Source of the DNA: Fragum whitleyi
Lineage: Eukaryota > Mollusca > Bivalvia > Cardiida > Cardiidae
Direction: 5' to 3'
Length of the DNA: 64,000 bases
Assembly: GCA_948146395.1 (NCBI GenBank)
Contig: OX411543.1
Location: 53,734,017 to 53,798,016, forward strand
The position numbers were made by a program, and so were the translations under genes. The notes under the pieces are model-generated. The model searched no databases. It was not told the DNA's origin and worked only from the letters and a program-made list of their open reading frames with translations. This document shows positions 46,301-55,148 of the stretch, one piece after another (the first letter of the stretch is position 1; each line of letters opens with the position of its first letter).

Positions 46301-49300
46301 AAGATTATTACATCGGCCCTGTTTTACTTTACATGTTACAATCATTTTTTGCTCAAGTCAAAAATTTAAGTTTCTTCTACAGTAGTAACTAAATATGGAA
46401 TTCTGCCATACATGATCTCATAGACATATTCTTCTAAAGAAAATTCAAATGAGATACTGCAAGGCAGAATCTAACAATGAATGAAAAAACACAAGAATGG
46501 TTTGTGATATATGATTTATTGTTTCCTAAGAAGTTCAGTAAAACTGGCCCCTGATTTTACTGTAACTAACTACCCATAATTATTGCATGCCTTTAATTTC
46601 AGACTGAAACCTTGTCCCACTATAGCTCGTATGTAGAGAAAGAACTTATGCCTTTAATGCAGAAACTTGCCAGTCTAGTCGTTAAAGCAGAGAACAGTAA
46701 ATTAACAGTGAGTATTTGGGCTGACTTCATTCTTTTGTACCTAATCTGCAAAAGCAGCTGCAAAGTATAGTTGGTGACACATACTCCCTTTTTTAAGCTT
46801 AGCTATTTTTTGGGAGAAAACCCTAGGTATTGCTATAACCTTGGTGTCTGCTTCATTGTTATACCCCCCACCTACGAAGTTGAGGGGAGTATATTGGTTT
46901 CACTATGTCTGTCTATCTGTCCATCCTTCAAAAGACCTTTTCATTTACGGACTCTTAACTTAAGAACAGAGTGACCTAGAATGATGAAACTGCATAACTG
47001 CATACAAATGTTGCTTATGACCCAAGGAAGTGCCCTGTTGTTTTGGGGACACAGAGGTCAAAGGTTAAGGTCACAGTCAGCCTTTGTACAATTTTTGTTT
47101 CAAGAACCAAGTGACCTAGAATCATGAAACTTCATGCAAATGCTTCTTAAAACCTAAGAATTTGCTCTATTTTTGGGGGGTCACATAAGTCAAAGGTCAA
47201 GTTAGCAGTTGATTTTTGTCGATTTTTTTGTTAGACCTTTTTTTCCAGACTCTTATTTAAGAAACAAGTAACCTACAAGCAATCAAAGGCATATACTCAC
47301 ATTCTCAATATTTGTTACTAACTCTCACCACTCTAAAAGCACTTATATTTTGACAAAAGCTGGTGGGGGGTATAAGTCCACTTTGAGACAGTTCTAGTTG
47401 GAAATGCTGTGCAAAAATTGACATTTGAGAAATCTCTTGTTCTACTGAAGGCATTCACTTGAAACTTATCACATATGTTTACTATCAAAAGAGCAACTTA
47501 AACTATCAAAGGGAATAACTAGATGTAATTTGTGCAAATTATGCCCAATATCGGCTTGCATTTTCTATCCAGCACCCAACAGCCGATTGTAAGCACTCAT
47601 GAGCAGTGCTCTTGTTTTAATCAGTCTCTGGTTTAATTCTCAGACAGCAGTACTTTTCCTTTCTGACATTTTTTGTCTCAATGGGTGAAGAAAAGTATAA
47701 GAGGAATAGTAAGTGGAGGCTTGGAAAGAATAAAATGGTTTATGGTGTGAGAAATAGCAGAAATTCATTGTTAGGTGCTTCAGGCACCATATTATGACTG
47801 GAAACTGTTTAAAGCAGCACTAAAAACCCAATTTAAACAATTTATTATTGCACAAATAGTAATTTTGTCTGTCTACCTTGCCACCTTCTTAAACCCTCTC
47901 AAAATGCCACTTTTTGACATAGTTTAAAAATCAGAAAATCACAAAGCTTCAGACCCAGTCTTCCAAAATTGAATTTTGAAACATAAATATTGGCATTTTC
48001 TGACATACAGGGGGCCATTGAGGACTGGGTCTTTGTTGGTCTTTTACCCTGGATATTATCAATATTCATAAGCAGATATCTAGGCTGTACTACAAATGCA
48101 ATATAAAATCTTGCATTATTGTTCTATTACATGAAGCTTATTCAAGAAGTAGTGATCTAAATTATTCGTGCTAATGGATTGATCTTGTGGGCAATAGTCT
48201 TGATACCAAATTAAAGATCATCTAACCAGTAAAATCAACATCAACAGTGAAAAATTTTAAAATTTTTGTACAAGAGAATAATCAACATTTCTTTAGTGCT
48301 TTAAAGCAGATTATTATAGGGATGAGTGTCTTTTCAACCGCGTTGATTGGAGTATAAAGTGCAATTGCCTAAGCACATGGCAAATAACGCCCTTTCAAAA
48401 ATGGAATTTCTAATCGATTAAATGACATTGTTGCATTGTGGATTGGCATCTAGGGCTATTCAAGTTCCTGCAACATTGCAGATCAAAGGGATGGGAGGGA
48501 ACGTTCCTGAAAGACCAATTTAAACAGAAGTGCAATGGTATTGCCCATGTGATGCGATTTAAACCAATTATGAAGAAATAACAGTAGATTATTATTCTAT
48601 AAAAACACTGCCAAACCAGAGAAATCATCTGAAACTTTTACACCACTTTAATTTCACCCTAATGGCCATTTAAGCGGTGACAAAAAAAATTGTCATAAAC
48701 CTGGCATCACAATCACATGCAAAATGACATGCTTTTAGAAACTATCCTCAAAATATCATTTTGTCATAGAATTAAAACAATCATTTGTCTTTCAAGTAAG
48801 ATCCGCCTCTTGTGAAAATGAATATTTCATTATTCAATAAATGAACCTGTGCATGAAATTTCCAACAATTTAAAATATGCCAAAGCAAAGACCCTGGCCA
48901 GACTGCATCTGCACTGTCTGACCAGAGCCTTAACTGTCTTTTGTAGATAGATTAGGGCTCAAAGTAACTTTAAGCCATCAGGTAAATTTATTCTTAGTTT
49001 GTGGCTCTCAATGTTTGAACCTCACCAACATTTCAAATTGTTGGAAATGTCGCACACTATAGGTGTATTTTCAAAACTGAGCTCTGACCTATGCGTTGAG
49101 TCCATTACCATAGGTATATAAGTAAACCTTAAGATCTAAGACAAGAAGTATGTTTCATTTGAAAGGTAATTTGTGTTTCTTTTATGTCTGTTTTATCTTT
49201 TTTGAAAGAATAGCGCGGAAATTTTACCATTAAAGGTAGATTTCACGGCTCACCGGTCAAAATCTACCTATAGCTCAAATCGACCTTGCAGAATCAAACA

Positions 49301-49447
49301 ATTATCCTCTATATCTTGTGCTATATTCCATTGCAGGCTGTGAAAACCAAGTATTCTAGTTCCAAGTTTATGAAGATCAGTTTGATACCAGAATTAAAGT
49401 CTCAATCATTGAAGGACATGGCTTCTGTGGCCTTGAACAGTTCATGA
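33178..49447 (+). CDS. CCNB: G2/mitotic-specific cyclin B (eight coding exons, whole gene)
   Basis: The joined exons 33178-33204, 38635-38931, 40359-40598, 41152-41310, 43445-43681, 44725-44865, 46603-46707 and 49337-49447 form one 438-residue reading frame. Known role of the family: the regulatory subunit of CDK1, driving entry into mitosis and destroyed by APC/C at anaphase. Seen here: a destruction box RNALGDIGN at residues 48-56, MRSILIDWL at about 207-215 in the first cyclin fold, [19 protein letters not shown] and [15 protein letters not shown] in exon 5, and [10 protein letters not shown] then [18 protein letters not shown] opening the second fold. The HFLRR.SKAG and LAKYLMEL motifs favour B1/B2-type over B3. 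The length is normal for the family. All introns are GT-AG and phase 0. The start codon has A at -3 and is the only start that opens directly onto the exon 1 donor. Introns carry SINEs, a LINE remnant and MITEs. Confidence 0.97.
33602..33632 (+). repeat. CTAT/TATA microsatellite
   Basis: (CTAT)n with TATATA interruptions in cyclin B intron 1. Confidence 0.85.
34085..34776 (-). pseudogene. LINE reverse transcriptase C-terminal remnant in cyclin B intron 1
   Basis: The minus strand encodes [18 protein letters not shown], then [11 protein letters not shown] and, after a break at about 34420-34540, [37 protein letters not shown]. These are the same C-terminal landmarks as the fragment at 31.5-32.4 kb, but the sequence differs enough to be another family or subfamily. 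It is antisense to cyclin B, 5'-truncated and frameshifted. Confidence 0.86.
34829..35423 (+). mobile_element. hairpin-ended element, type A, in cyclin B intron 1
   Basis: Begins in TTATTTTT with AGCACATCGTGCTCAAGGTG; the outer half of the hairpin is lost. It contains ACAAATATGGCCCAATCTTT repeats and ends ATAGGACCATCATGGTCCTC then TTG before a T-run. Confidence 0.76.
35453..36355 (+). mobile_element. hairpin-ended element, type A, in cyclin B intron 1
   Basis: The full terminal hairpin AGCTCACCTGAGCACATCGT / GCTCAAGGTGAGCT opens it after a T-run. There are about five units of about 160 bp with CATGAAACTTGGTCAGAATG and GAACCCTATTGAAAATGGGA. It ends CTAGGACCATCTTGGTCCTC then TTG. It lies 29 bp after the previous element in the same orientation. 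Confidence 0.82.
36782..36905 (+). mobile_element. tRNA-SINE 3' remnant in cyclin B intron 1
   Basis: GAGATAGCAGCTGGAGCTAA, GAATCCATTGTTAGGTGCTG and a GTTGAAAGTAGCTTAAAACT tail match the SINE body; a short internal stretch is deleted. Confidence 0.72.
37363..37404 (+). repeat. C-run followed by A-run
   Basis: About 24 C, then about 17 A. The exact lengths are likely unreliable in any assembly. Confidence 0.85.
37753..37912 (+). mobile_element. short type C element nested in a CAGGG-TIR element
   Basis: ATGCCCCCGATAGGGAGGCA after CTTTTT, CCGTCCGTCTGTCTGTCCGT, and an end GTGACAGCTCTTGTT. The inner part is deleted or belongs to another subfamily. Confidence 0.7.
38635..38931 (+). CDS. CCNB: cyclin B coding exon 2 (destruction box)
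   Basis: The acceptor is TTTTTTTCAG|GCT. The exon encodes residues 10-108, the disordered N-terminal regulatory tail. It contains [16 protein letters not shown], where RNALGDIGN is the APC/C destruction box, followed by lysine-rich sequence suited to ubiquitination. Two in-frame donors lie nine bases apart: CTG|GTGAGA after 38922 and AAG|GTAACT after 38931. Using the first removes three residues (VRK). I give the longer form. Confidence 0.95.
39094..39278. mobile_element. CAGTG-TIR element, 185 bp, in cyclin B intron 2
   Basis: Left end CAGTGTTTATTCTAGGATTC as in the 41.6 kb element, degenerate right end AAATAAACTCTG, flanked by a perfect 6-bp duplication GATGAT (39088-39093, 39279-39284). 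A probable internal-deletion relative. Confidence 0.7.
39382..39666 (+). mobile_element. hairpin-ended element, type C, in cyclin B intron 2
   Basis: ATGCCCCCGTATCGAGAGAT with CGGGGGCAT after TTTTT; CCGTCTGTCTGTCTGTCCGT; AAGCCTATTCAAGATACAAA; ends CATATCTTGTTTC. It is nearly the reverse complement of 23310-23617, so the two are full-length relatives. Confidence 0.86.
40359..40598 (+). CDS. CCNB: cyclin B coding exon 3
   Basis: The acceptor is TTCAATTCAG|GAA and the donor GAG|GTAAGA, with 80 codons in phase 0. It encodes residues 109-188: a proline- and glutamine-rich linker ([26 protein letters not shown]) running into the N-terminal helix that precedes the cyclin box ([20 protein letters not shown]). 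This helix is conserved in B-type cyclins and packs against CDK1. Confidence 0.95.
41152..41310 (+). CDS. CCNB: cyclin B coding exon 4 (cyclin fold 1, MRAIL-type motif)
   Basis: The acceptor is TTTTTCAG|AGG and the donor CAG|GTGTCT, the weakest donor of the gene; 53 codons, phase 0. It encodes residues 189-241 from RKYPIK to [23 protein letters not shown] matches the cyclin signature with its hydrophobic patch, and [17 protein letters not shown] forms the next helix. Confidence 0.97.
41557..42397. mobile_element. CAGTG-TIR element in cyclin B intron 4, 841 bp
   Basis: Ends CAGTGTTTATTCTAGGA and GCCTAGAATAAACACTG, flanked by ACTAT on each side. Subterminal GGGGGATTT and GGGGATTTCCGCG motifs. 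No ORF longer than about 75 codons. Confidence 0.75.
42799..43074 (+). mobile_element. full-length tRNA-derived SINE with 13-bp target duplication
   Basis: The head at 42800-42874 is tRNA-like: acceptor arms GCCGCCG and CGGCGGC pair, and box A (AGCGCAGTTGGTAGCGC) and box B (GGTTCGATCCC) are intact, with an Asp-like GTC in the anticodon position. A central domain and the tail TTGAAAGCGGCGTTAAAC with (CAAT)n follow. The direct repeat CTGAAATATTGTC flanks it at 42786-42798 and 43075-43087. It lies in cyclin B intron 4 in sense orientation. It is probably a SINE rather than a functional tRNA gene. Confidence 0.92.
43312..43397. repeat. 86-base near-perfect foldback in cyclin B intron 4
   Basis: Arms GTAGATCTATATGAATTTCT ATACTTATGAGAGTCACTAA and the inverse, differing by two small insertions, with a 3-base loop (TTG). 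It ends 47 bases before exon 5. Confidence 0.88.
43445..43681 (+). CDS. CCNB: cyclin B coding exon 5 (cyclin fold 1 to fold 2)
   Basis: The acceptor is TTTATTTCAG|GAA and the donor CAG|GTACGT; 79 codons, phase 0, residues 242-320. It carries [24 protein letters not shown], then [21 protein letters not shown] and the link to the second fold ([17 protein letters not shown]). This is the most conserved block of the gene. An 86-base foldback ends about 47 bases before its acceptor. Confidence 0.98.
43790..44065 (+). mobile_element. diverged tRNA-SINE in cyclin B intron 5
   Basis: The head retains a degenerate box B (GAGTTCAAATCCCAACTGGG). The body has TGATGTGGTTGTACTGGTGC, and the tail AATGTTGAAAGCAGCATTAA. 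It is an old copy, sense to cyclin B. Confidence 0.68.
44725..44865 (+). CDS. CCNB: cyclin B coding exon 6 (cyclin fold 2)
   Basis: The acceptor is TTTTTCAG|GTT and the donor TGG|GTAAGT; 47 codons, phase 0, residues 321-367. [42 protein letters not shown] is typical of the C-terminal cyclin fold of B1/B2 cyclins. Confidence 0.98.
45147..45499 (+). mobile_element. short hairpin-ended element, type A, in cyclin B intron 6
   Basis: AGCTCACCTGAGCACAAAGT with GCTGAAGGTGAGCT after CTTTTT; CATCCATCCATCC; the 3' palindrome AGGGCCAAATTAGCCCT, then CTTGGTTTC. Confidence 0.74.
46603..46707 (+). CDS. CCNB: cyclin B coding exon 7
   Basis: The acceptor is TTTAATTTCAG|ACT and the donor ACA|GTGAGT; 35 codons, phase 0, residues 368-402 ([35 protein letters not shown]). 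It corresponds to the late helices of the C-terminal fold (family pattern: hydrophobic, then MQHMAKNVVK-like). It is assigned from position, phase and hydrophobic pattern rather than from strict identity. Confidence 0.93.
46790..47617 (+). mobile_element. hairpin-ended element, type D, carrying a nested type E element
   Basis: The outer part (46790-46860 and 47398-47617) matches 6889-7195: TTTAGCT start, AACCCTAGGTATTGCTATAA, GAAGGCATTCACTTGAAACT, AACTATCAAAGGGAATAACT, end GCAGTGCTCTTGTTTT. The inner insert 46861-47397 starts TATACCCCCCACCTACGAAG, has a 5' hairpin arm paired with its far end (GGTGGGGGGTATA), and includes GTCTGTCTATCTGTCCATCC. Confidence 0.72.
47625..47840 (+). mobile_element. 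diverged tRNA-SINE in cyclin B intron 7
   Basis: Box-B-like GGTTTAATTCTCAGACAGCA, TTTTTTGTCTCAATGGGTGA, TTCATTGTTAGGTGCTTCAG and an AAAGCAGCACTAAAAACCCA tail align in order with the SINE. Confidence 0.68.
49337..49447 (+). CDS. CCNB: cyclin B coding exon 8 (C-terminus and stop)
   Basis: The acceptor is CCATTGCAG|GCT. It encodes residues 403-438, [20 protein letters not shown] and then [16 protein letters not shown], ending in [14 protein letters not shown] and the LKDMA ending match the C-termini of B1/B2 cyclins (KYASSKLLKIS..., VKDLA). The 3'UTR follows directly. Confidence 0.97.
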   Translation, partial: AVKTKYSSSKFMKISLIPELKSQSLKDMASVALNSS

Positions 49448-49625
49448 TAGTTCTAGTGTTAGCTCCCCCAACTGTTATAGCTTTATTGGTGATAGCTGTG
49501 TACTGTGATGTGTAAGAATGCTTGAATCATGGTGGTGATTAAATATGAGTGTTTGACCTTATTTATTGTTTGAATGGTTCTCAGGTGAAACTTGAATAAA
49601 TGGACTTTCACATGTTTATGCCATG
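49448..49625 (+). terminator. cyclin B 3'UTR with polyadenylation signal
   Basis: The sequence after the TGA contains AATAAA at 49595-49600, about 150 bp downstream, followed by a T-rich stretch. The likely cleavage site is 49615-49625. I do not see a canonical cytoplasmic polyadenylation element (TTTTAT) just before the hexamer. TTTTATAA near 50000 could belong to a longer 3'UTR form. Confidence 0.6.
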
Positions 49626-51440
49626 CAATTCCTTATTACAAAATTGAATTTTAGATGAATGACTTGGAATAATTTAAAATTAAATCTGTCCTTCCAAATC
49701 AATGAGATAAATTTCACGTGGAATACTGTCTAACTCAATTATATTAATTCAAATTTCAATTTTGGGTCTATGCCAATTATTAAGTTTTTCGGGTTAAGAA
49801 TTCATCTAAGGCCACTTGTAAAAACTTTTTACTATTAGCATTTGTTGAATGTGGAAATGTTTATCTTGCATATTAAATCTTAAATCTGCCCTCTGTGCCT
49901 GATCAAATCCTTTAGGCAAATATTTATGGCATGTGTGGTTAACATATAACTTTCTTTAGGAATTGCCTTGGTGAGACATTGAAAGTTTATTTTCAAATTT
50001 TATAAGTGATTCAACGAAATTTGTTGTTGCTCAAAGCAAATAAATCACTGGTTAAACGAGATGCTAAGTAATTTTAAAGCAAGTGAAATGTACAAGACAA
50101 CTTCGTAGATAAGTTTTCTTATAAATAAAGAAAAAGGAAATGAAAAAAATAGAAAAATCAAGAAAAATATATAAGACAAAAATATAATTGTAGCAAATTT
50201 CTGGATGTTCACTATTTTAGAAAAAAACAAATTTTATTTCTCATCCGTCCCCTTGGTCTTACTAGTGAATCAGATCAGACTTTGCTGCTATTTAACTGGT
50301 AAATAAAATTGTAGATTGAAGTAGTTTTGTAGTGCTATAATGGTTTTTTTAAATGCATTTTTTTTTTTTTTTCACTGTAAAAATCATTCAAATCATCAAC
50401 AAGCATTTAAAAAAATGAATTTGGTGCCTTTCATCTCCATTTCATTCCAACCAATTGGCATTCTAGAAATATTTTAGATTCCAGTGATTTTAGGACATGT
50501 CTAAAGATTTCCTTTCCAGCCTTAACACTGGAACCTCAAGTCTTTAACGCTGATCAGCTTGTAAAAGTTGTAAGTGCTTATACAAGGGTTTGAAACTAAC
50601 TTGAGCAAGGAGTCTGATAGGTTTGCACCTCATAAAAACCAGGATTGTATGATTAAAATAATGGGTTCTTAGTTTTTGAAATGGGAAAATTGTGGAATAG
50701 AAACTGCTTTAATCAGCAATTTTTTTCAACATAATTTCATGCCCAGTACGAATTGATTGTTACTTTACAAACTACAATTACATGTAATGTTTAAATATTG
50801 TCGCTGTCTGCAATGACTTCCGTGTTGAACAGGCTAAAAAAAAAATATTAACTTTTTTCAGAAGGATAACTAGATTTTGTCCTTATAAACAATGAGCTAA
50901 AAATAGCATAAGAAGAGTCCTACGTAGGAAATGATGAGTCTTGGGGTTAACCCTAGTGTTGATTCCTGCTTTACACTGTTATAAGCACTTAGCTTTTATT
51001 AATTGATTATCATTATAAACATCAAAATAATCATTGGCTTAGCGAGAAACAGTTGTAATGAGTTTATGAGCAGTTGCAACTACTTGCGCCAAGCCTTCTA
51101 GATCATGTTTTGTACAGCTTGTTTTTAGATCTTTTCTTGGCATGTATCATTACACAATCATGGTTTATAGTTGTTGATTTAATCATGTGTTATAATAGAA
51201 TGTATGTCGTAGCTCACCCAATCTAAAGTGTGGTGCGAGTTTTAATAACTGGACTTTACTATATTGTTTTTCTTCCAAAACCCTTGTAACTACAGCTTGT
51301 TTAAATCTGTAGTTAGGATGACTGGAAGAACGTTTATATGAAATAGTTGAGGTAAAGGGTCCTTGGAATACTAGATTTCATCCTTGTAGTGGTTTATATT
51401 ACCTAAATCAAAAGAATCCGAATTTAAAAGTAGGGGGATA
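49626..51440. other. downstream of cyclin B: no gene seen
   Basis: AT-rich. TTTTATAA near 50000 could be part of an extended 3'UTR. It contains one copy of the recurring ACTACAGCTTG hairpin further on at 51286-51315. Confidence 0.55.
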
Positions 51441-52029
51441 TGATTTTTAGCTCCACTGGCTGGAAGCCACGCTTTGAACTTTTGAGTAGTGTATTCTGTT
51501 CACTTTTTGACAACATAATTTTTTGATTTTAGAATTCTGTAATTAGAGATAGGCCCAATTAAATAACCTTCTTAAAATGACTTGTCTAAAACCACATATG
51601 GCAATTGAATTGACTGAAGAAAACTTATTACTTAATATTGAGGGAAATGAAAAACAAGAGAAAAGGTTTTCAAACTCTTCCCACCATCTCTTAAGGTACT
51701 GATTTTCTAATAAAAACATTTTCATGGTACATTTAGGACAAGTCTTGGATATTGATTTTTAGTAGGTTAAATTGAAGCTTGCGCCGTCATTTAGGTTGGT
51801 GTAGAGACTATTGGCAGACATAAGGTAGTGTAGAACAAGGCTTTGTGGACCAAACTAGGCAGATGTCATACACATAATTTGCCAGTTTTAACTCACAATT
51901 ATGTTGTTTTTTAAAATGTTTATATTTGTGTAATTTGTATATATTTATATTAAAAACATTTGTAATAAGTCATGTTTGTCAACTTTTTGAAGCCGCTGTC
52001 ATAACACTCGTGCTATACACTTGTGCTTT

Positions 52030-52135
52030 CAGTCTTCCACAAATGGTTGTTAATTATAGAATAGGATACCAACTGGATATGATGGAAGGGATGGTGTTGG
52101 AAATAAAAGGAATCCATTGTTAGGTGCTACAGCTT
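52030..52135 (+). mobile_element. SINE remnant that seeds a minisatellite
   Basis: ACAAATGGTTGTTAATTATA, AATAAAAGGAATCCATTGTT and AGGTGCTACAGCTTC match the SINE body. The following 3' end is amplified into a tandem array. Confidence 0.65.
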
Positions 52136-52282
52136 CTACAATATAATTGAAAGATCTTTAAAGCTCTAGCTACAGCTCTTACAATATAATTGAAAGATCT
52201 TTAAAGCTCTAGCTACAGCTTCTACAATATAATTGAAAGATCTTTAAAGCTCTAGCTACAGCTCTAACAATATAATTGAAAG
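52127..52282 (+). repeat. minisatellite, about 3.7 units of 42-43 bp
   Basis: The unit runs CTACAGCTTCTACAATATAA then TTGAAAGATCTTTAAAGCTC. It is repeated with few changes, and the last unit breaks off after TTGAAAGAT, exactly where the hairpin-ended element starting at 52289 begins. The unit equals the SINE 3' end (…ATATAACTGAA…GTTGAAAGCGGCGTT). Confidence 0.85.
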
Positions 52283-52288
52283 ATTTTT

Positions 52289-54972
52289 AGCTCCACTGGC
52301 TGAAAGCCACTGGGGCTATTGTCATGGCATTGTGTCCGTTGTGCATCCGGTCGTAAACTTATTTAAAAATCTTCTCCTCAAACTACTGGATGAATTTCAA
52401 CCAAACTTCACAGAAATGATCCTTTGATCCAATGAAAAACATGGATTTAATGGGAATGGCTAATTTCCAAATATGGTAAAAAGTGAGTTTCTAATTGATG
52501 GATACCAATGAAATTTTACATGAATGATTCTTGTGACCCTTTATCATTCTACAAAAATTTATTGTGATCATATGGAAAATATGTATTTTATGGGCGGAGG
52601 TCATTTCTCAGTGTTATTTAGTGGAAACTTTGAAAACCATTTTCTCAGAATGTAGCTAATGGATATCAACCAAATTTCACTGGAATGATCCTTGAGTGAC
52701 CCTTTATCAGTCTACCAAAAATTGTGATCGGGTGGAAAATGTTTTTTATGGGCGGAGGTCATTTTTCTGTTATATAGTGGAAACTTTGAAAATCATTTTC
52801 TCGGAATGTAATTGATGGATACCAATGAAATTTTACATGAATGATTCTTCTGTGACCCTTATCATTCTACAAAAAATTGTGATCGAATGAAAAATATATA
52901 TTATGGGCGGAGGTCATTTCTCTATATGTCATATAGTTGAAACTTTGAAAATCATTTTCATAGAATGTAAGTGATGGATATCAACCAAATTTCACTGGAA
53001 TGATCCTTTATCAGTCTACAAAAATTATTGTGATGGAATGAAAATAATAATGCATTTATGGGCAGAGGTCATTTCTCAATATGTTATTCAGTGGAAACTT
53101 TGAAAATCATTTTCCCAGAATGTAACTGATGGATATCAATCAATCTTTTTTTGTATGGCCTTTGGATGACTCATTATCATGCAGCCAAAAATTATTGTGA
53201 TTGGATGAAAAATGTCTTTTTTGGGCAGAGGTCATTTCTCTATATAGTGCGGTGCCTTATGTAATCCTGTAGGACTTTCATGCTGAAATTGACTTCTTTG
53301 GTTTAATTGGTTGTTTAGGGATCAAGCAATCGGAAAATATGCAGGTCCAAATTTTTCGGGTCTGTTCCCCGATTTTATGGGCTCTAAAAGGAGCCCATAT
53401 GGGCTAAATGGGTATTTTCTTATTATTCCGGAAAGGCGTTTTATTTTTCTTCTTAAATGTTTTCTTTAGTTTAAGAATGTATTTAGAGTTAGAACATTTT
53501 AGAAAATACAGTATCCATATTTCAAAAGCTTTTCCACTATTTTTGGGCTCTGAGTATTTTTGGGCTCTCAAGAGCCCAAAATAACAATTTTGGCTGTTTC
53601 CTATTAATATTTTTAGGAAAAACATTTTTTTGTTAACAGATGATTTCTTTAGCTCTGTTTGGTATAAAGTGTTGGTTGGCTCTGAAATACTTGGAAGGTC
53701 TGTTCTCTATGATCATTTCAGGATTTTATGGACTCTCCGGCATAATAGCCCATGTGAACTGATTTGGTTGCTTTTTTATCCCCCGCAGTTTTCGGCGAGG
53801 GGATATAGTAATGCTCACTGTCCGTCATTCCAGCCTTCCGTCACTAAACTTGTCCGGAGCATATCTCCTAAAGTATAATAGCTATCAACTTGAAACTTTA
53901 TGGGTGGATAGATCTGATGGAGAAGTGCAGTGCACAAGAACTACAACTCCTGCTTGCATAATTTTGGAGTTATTGCCCTTTGTTATTTTAAGACTTAGAT
54001 TTTGTCCGGAGCATATCTCCTAAAGTATAATAGCTATCAACTTTAAAACTTTATGGGTGGATAGATCTCGTGGAAGAGGAGTGCAGTGCACAAGAACTAT
54101 AACTCTGGCTTGCATAATTTTGGAGTTATTGCCCTTTGTTATTTTAAAGACTTAGATTTTGTAGGGTCTTAATTTCTTAAAGTAGATTCCTTTATCTTTT
54201 AGGCTTCAGTTTACTTTCAAGCTTTCTAGGCGGGGGATGGCCATGTCCGACATGGCTCTTGTTGAATAAGGGTCACAAAAAAGGTAATTTTCATTGTGGT
54301 TGAACCGTTCTCCAATTACTTTCAGCACATTATTGTATTTAAGTATTTAAGATACTTTGGTATAATAAACAATAAGCCCATATTCAGTCTAATATTCCTT
54401 ATGATTGGCTTGCAAAGGATCCAATAGGAGCCGGACAATGAGTTTCCGAAGTTGGGTTTTAAGAATAACAGTACTTATGGTGTTCACGGGTACTAAAATT
54501 GCTGTAAATGATTCATTATCAGTTGAAACAAAATGGCGATCGAAATTCTCTTTACCAACAGCTAGATGTAAAATCAATTTAACTGGATCTTAATGAGCAC
54601 ATTTGTAGCAACACGGATACTTTGCCTAATTTTGGTTGGGAGAAATCGATTTCTTGTCTTAAGCCTCATTAAATTAAGTAGGGTTATGATGAGGGTAAAA
54701 AAAGAAAAAAATATGAATCAAATATCCAAAGCTCACACATGGTTATTGGCGCTTGGTGAAGCCCATATGTGCTGGTTTGAATATCCTCCAAATATATGAA
54801 GGGACTACTCTATAGTTTAAAGCTTTAATACGTCATAATTATTTTGAAAAACTTTGAAAATCATTTCAACATCAGTATAAACCAAAATATCTAAAAATCT
54901 AGTTGAAACTTTTATTGCTTTACAAGAATTTCAAGCCTGTGGAGCGACTCGAGCCATTCATGGCTTTCTAGT
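52289..54972 (+). mobile_element. hairpin-ended element, type B, with nested insertions
   Basis: Begins after a T-run with AGCTCCACTGGCTGAAAGCC and ACTGGGGCTATTGTCATGGC. Tandem units with TGGATATCAACCAAATTTCA continue to about 53240. The far end AAGCCTGTGGAGCGACTCGA, GCCATTCATGGCTTTCTAG (54945-54970) matches the far end of the 27.3-29.3 kb copy. Between them sit a GGGCTC-repeat block (53370-53590) and another hairpin-ended element (53774-54262). Confidence 0.7.
53774..54262 (+). mobile_element. hairpin-ended element, type F, with a 150-bp internal duplication
   Basis: After a T-run: ATCCCCCGCAGTTTTCGGCG, AGGGGATATAG, GTCCGTCATTCC. Two copies of TTGTCCGGAGCATATCTCCT…ATTTTAAGACTTAGATTTTG begin near 53850 and 54003. 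It ends GGGGGATGGCCATGTCCGAC ATGGCTCTTGTTG. It sits inside the type B element of 52.3-55.0 kb. Confidence 0.72.
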
Positions 54973-55148
54973 TAAAGCTGCTAGCAGCGTTAAAATCTAT
55001 TTAAACTAAATAATCATCTTTTGTAGACGAATTGGGACTCTTCAATGATGTAGGGAAAACTGGACTATGGGATGAAATGATTGCCAGAGCTTGTTTTCTT
55101 TACCCTCTGGAAGATGGAATGTTTTATGTGTTGTCCTCTTCTTTGCTC

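Noticed and set aside
49600..50060. Cytoplasmic polyadenylation element controlling cyclin B
   Set aside because: TTTTAT is not placed near the AATAAA at 49595; the TTTTATAA near 50000 is too far unless a longer 3'UTR exists.
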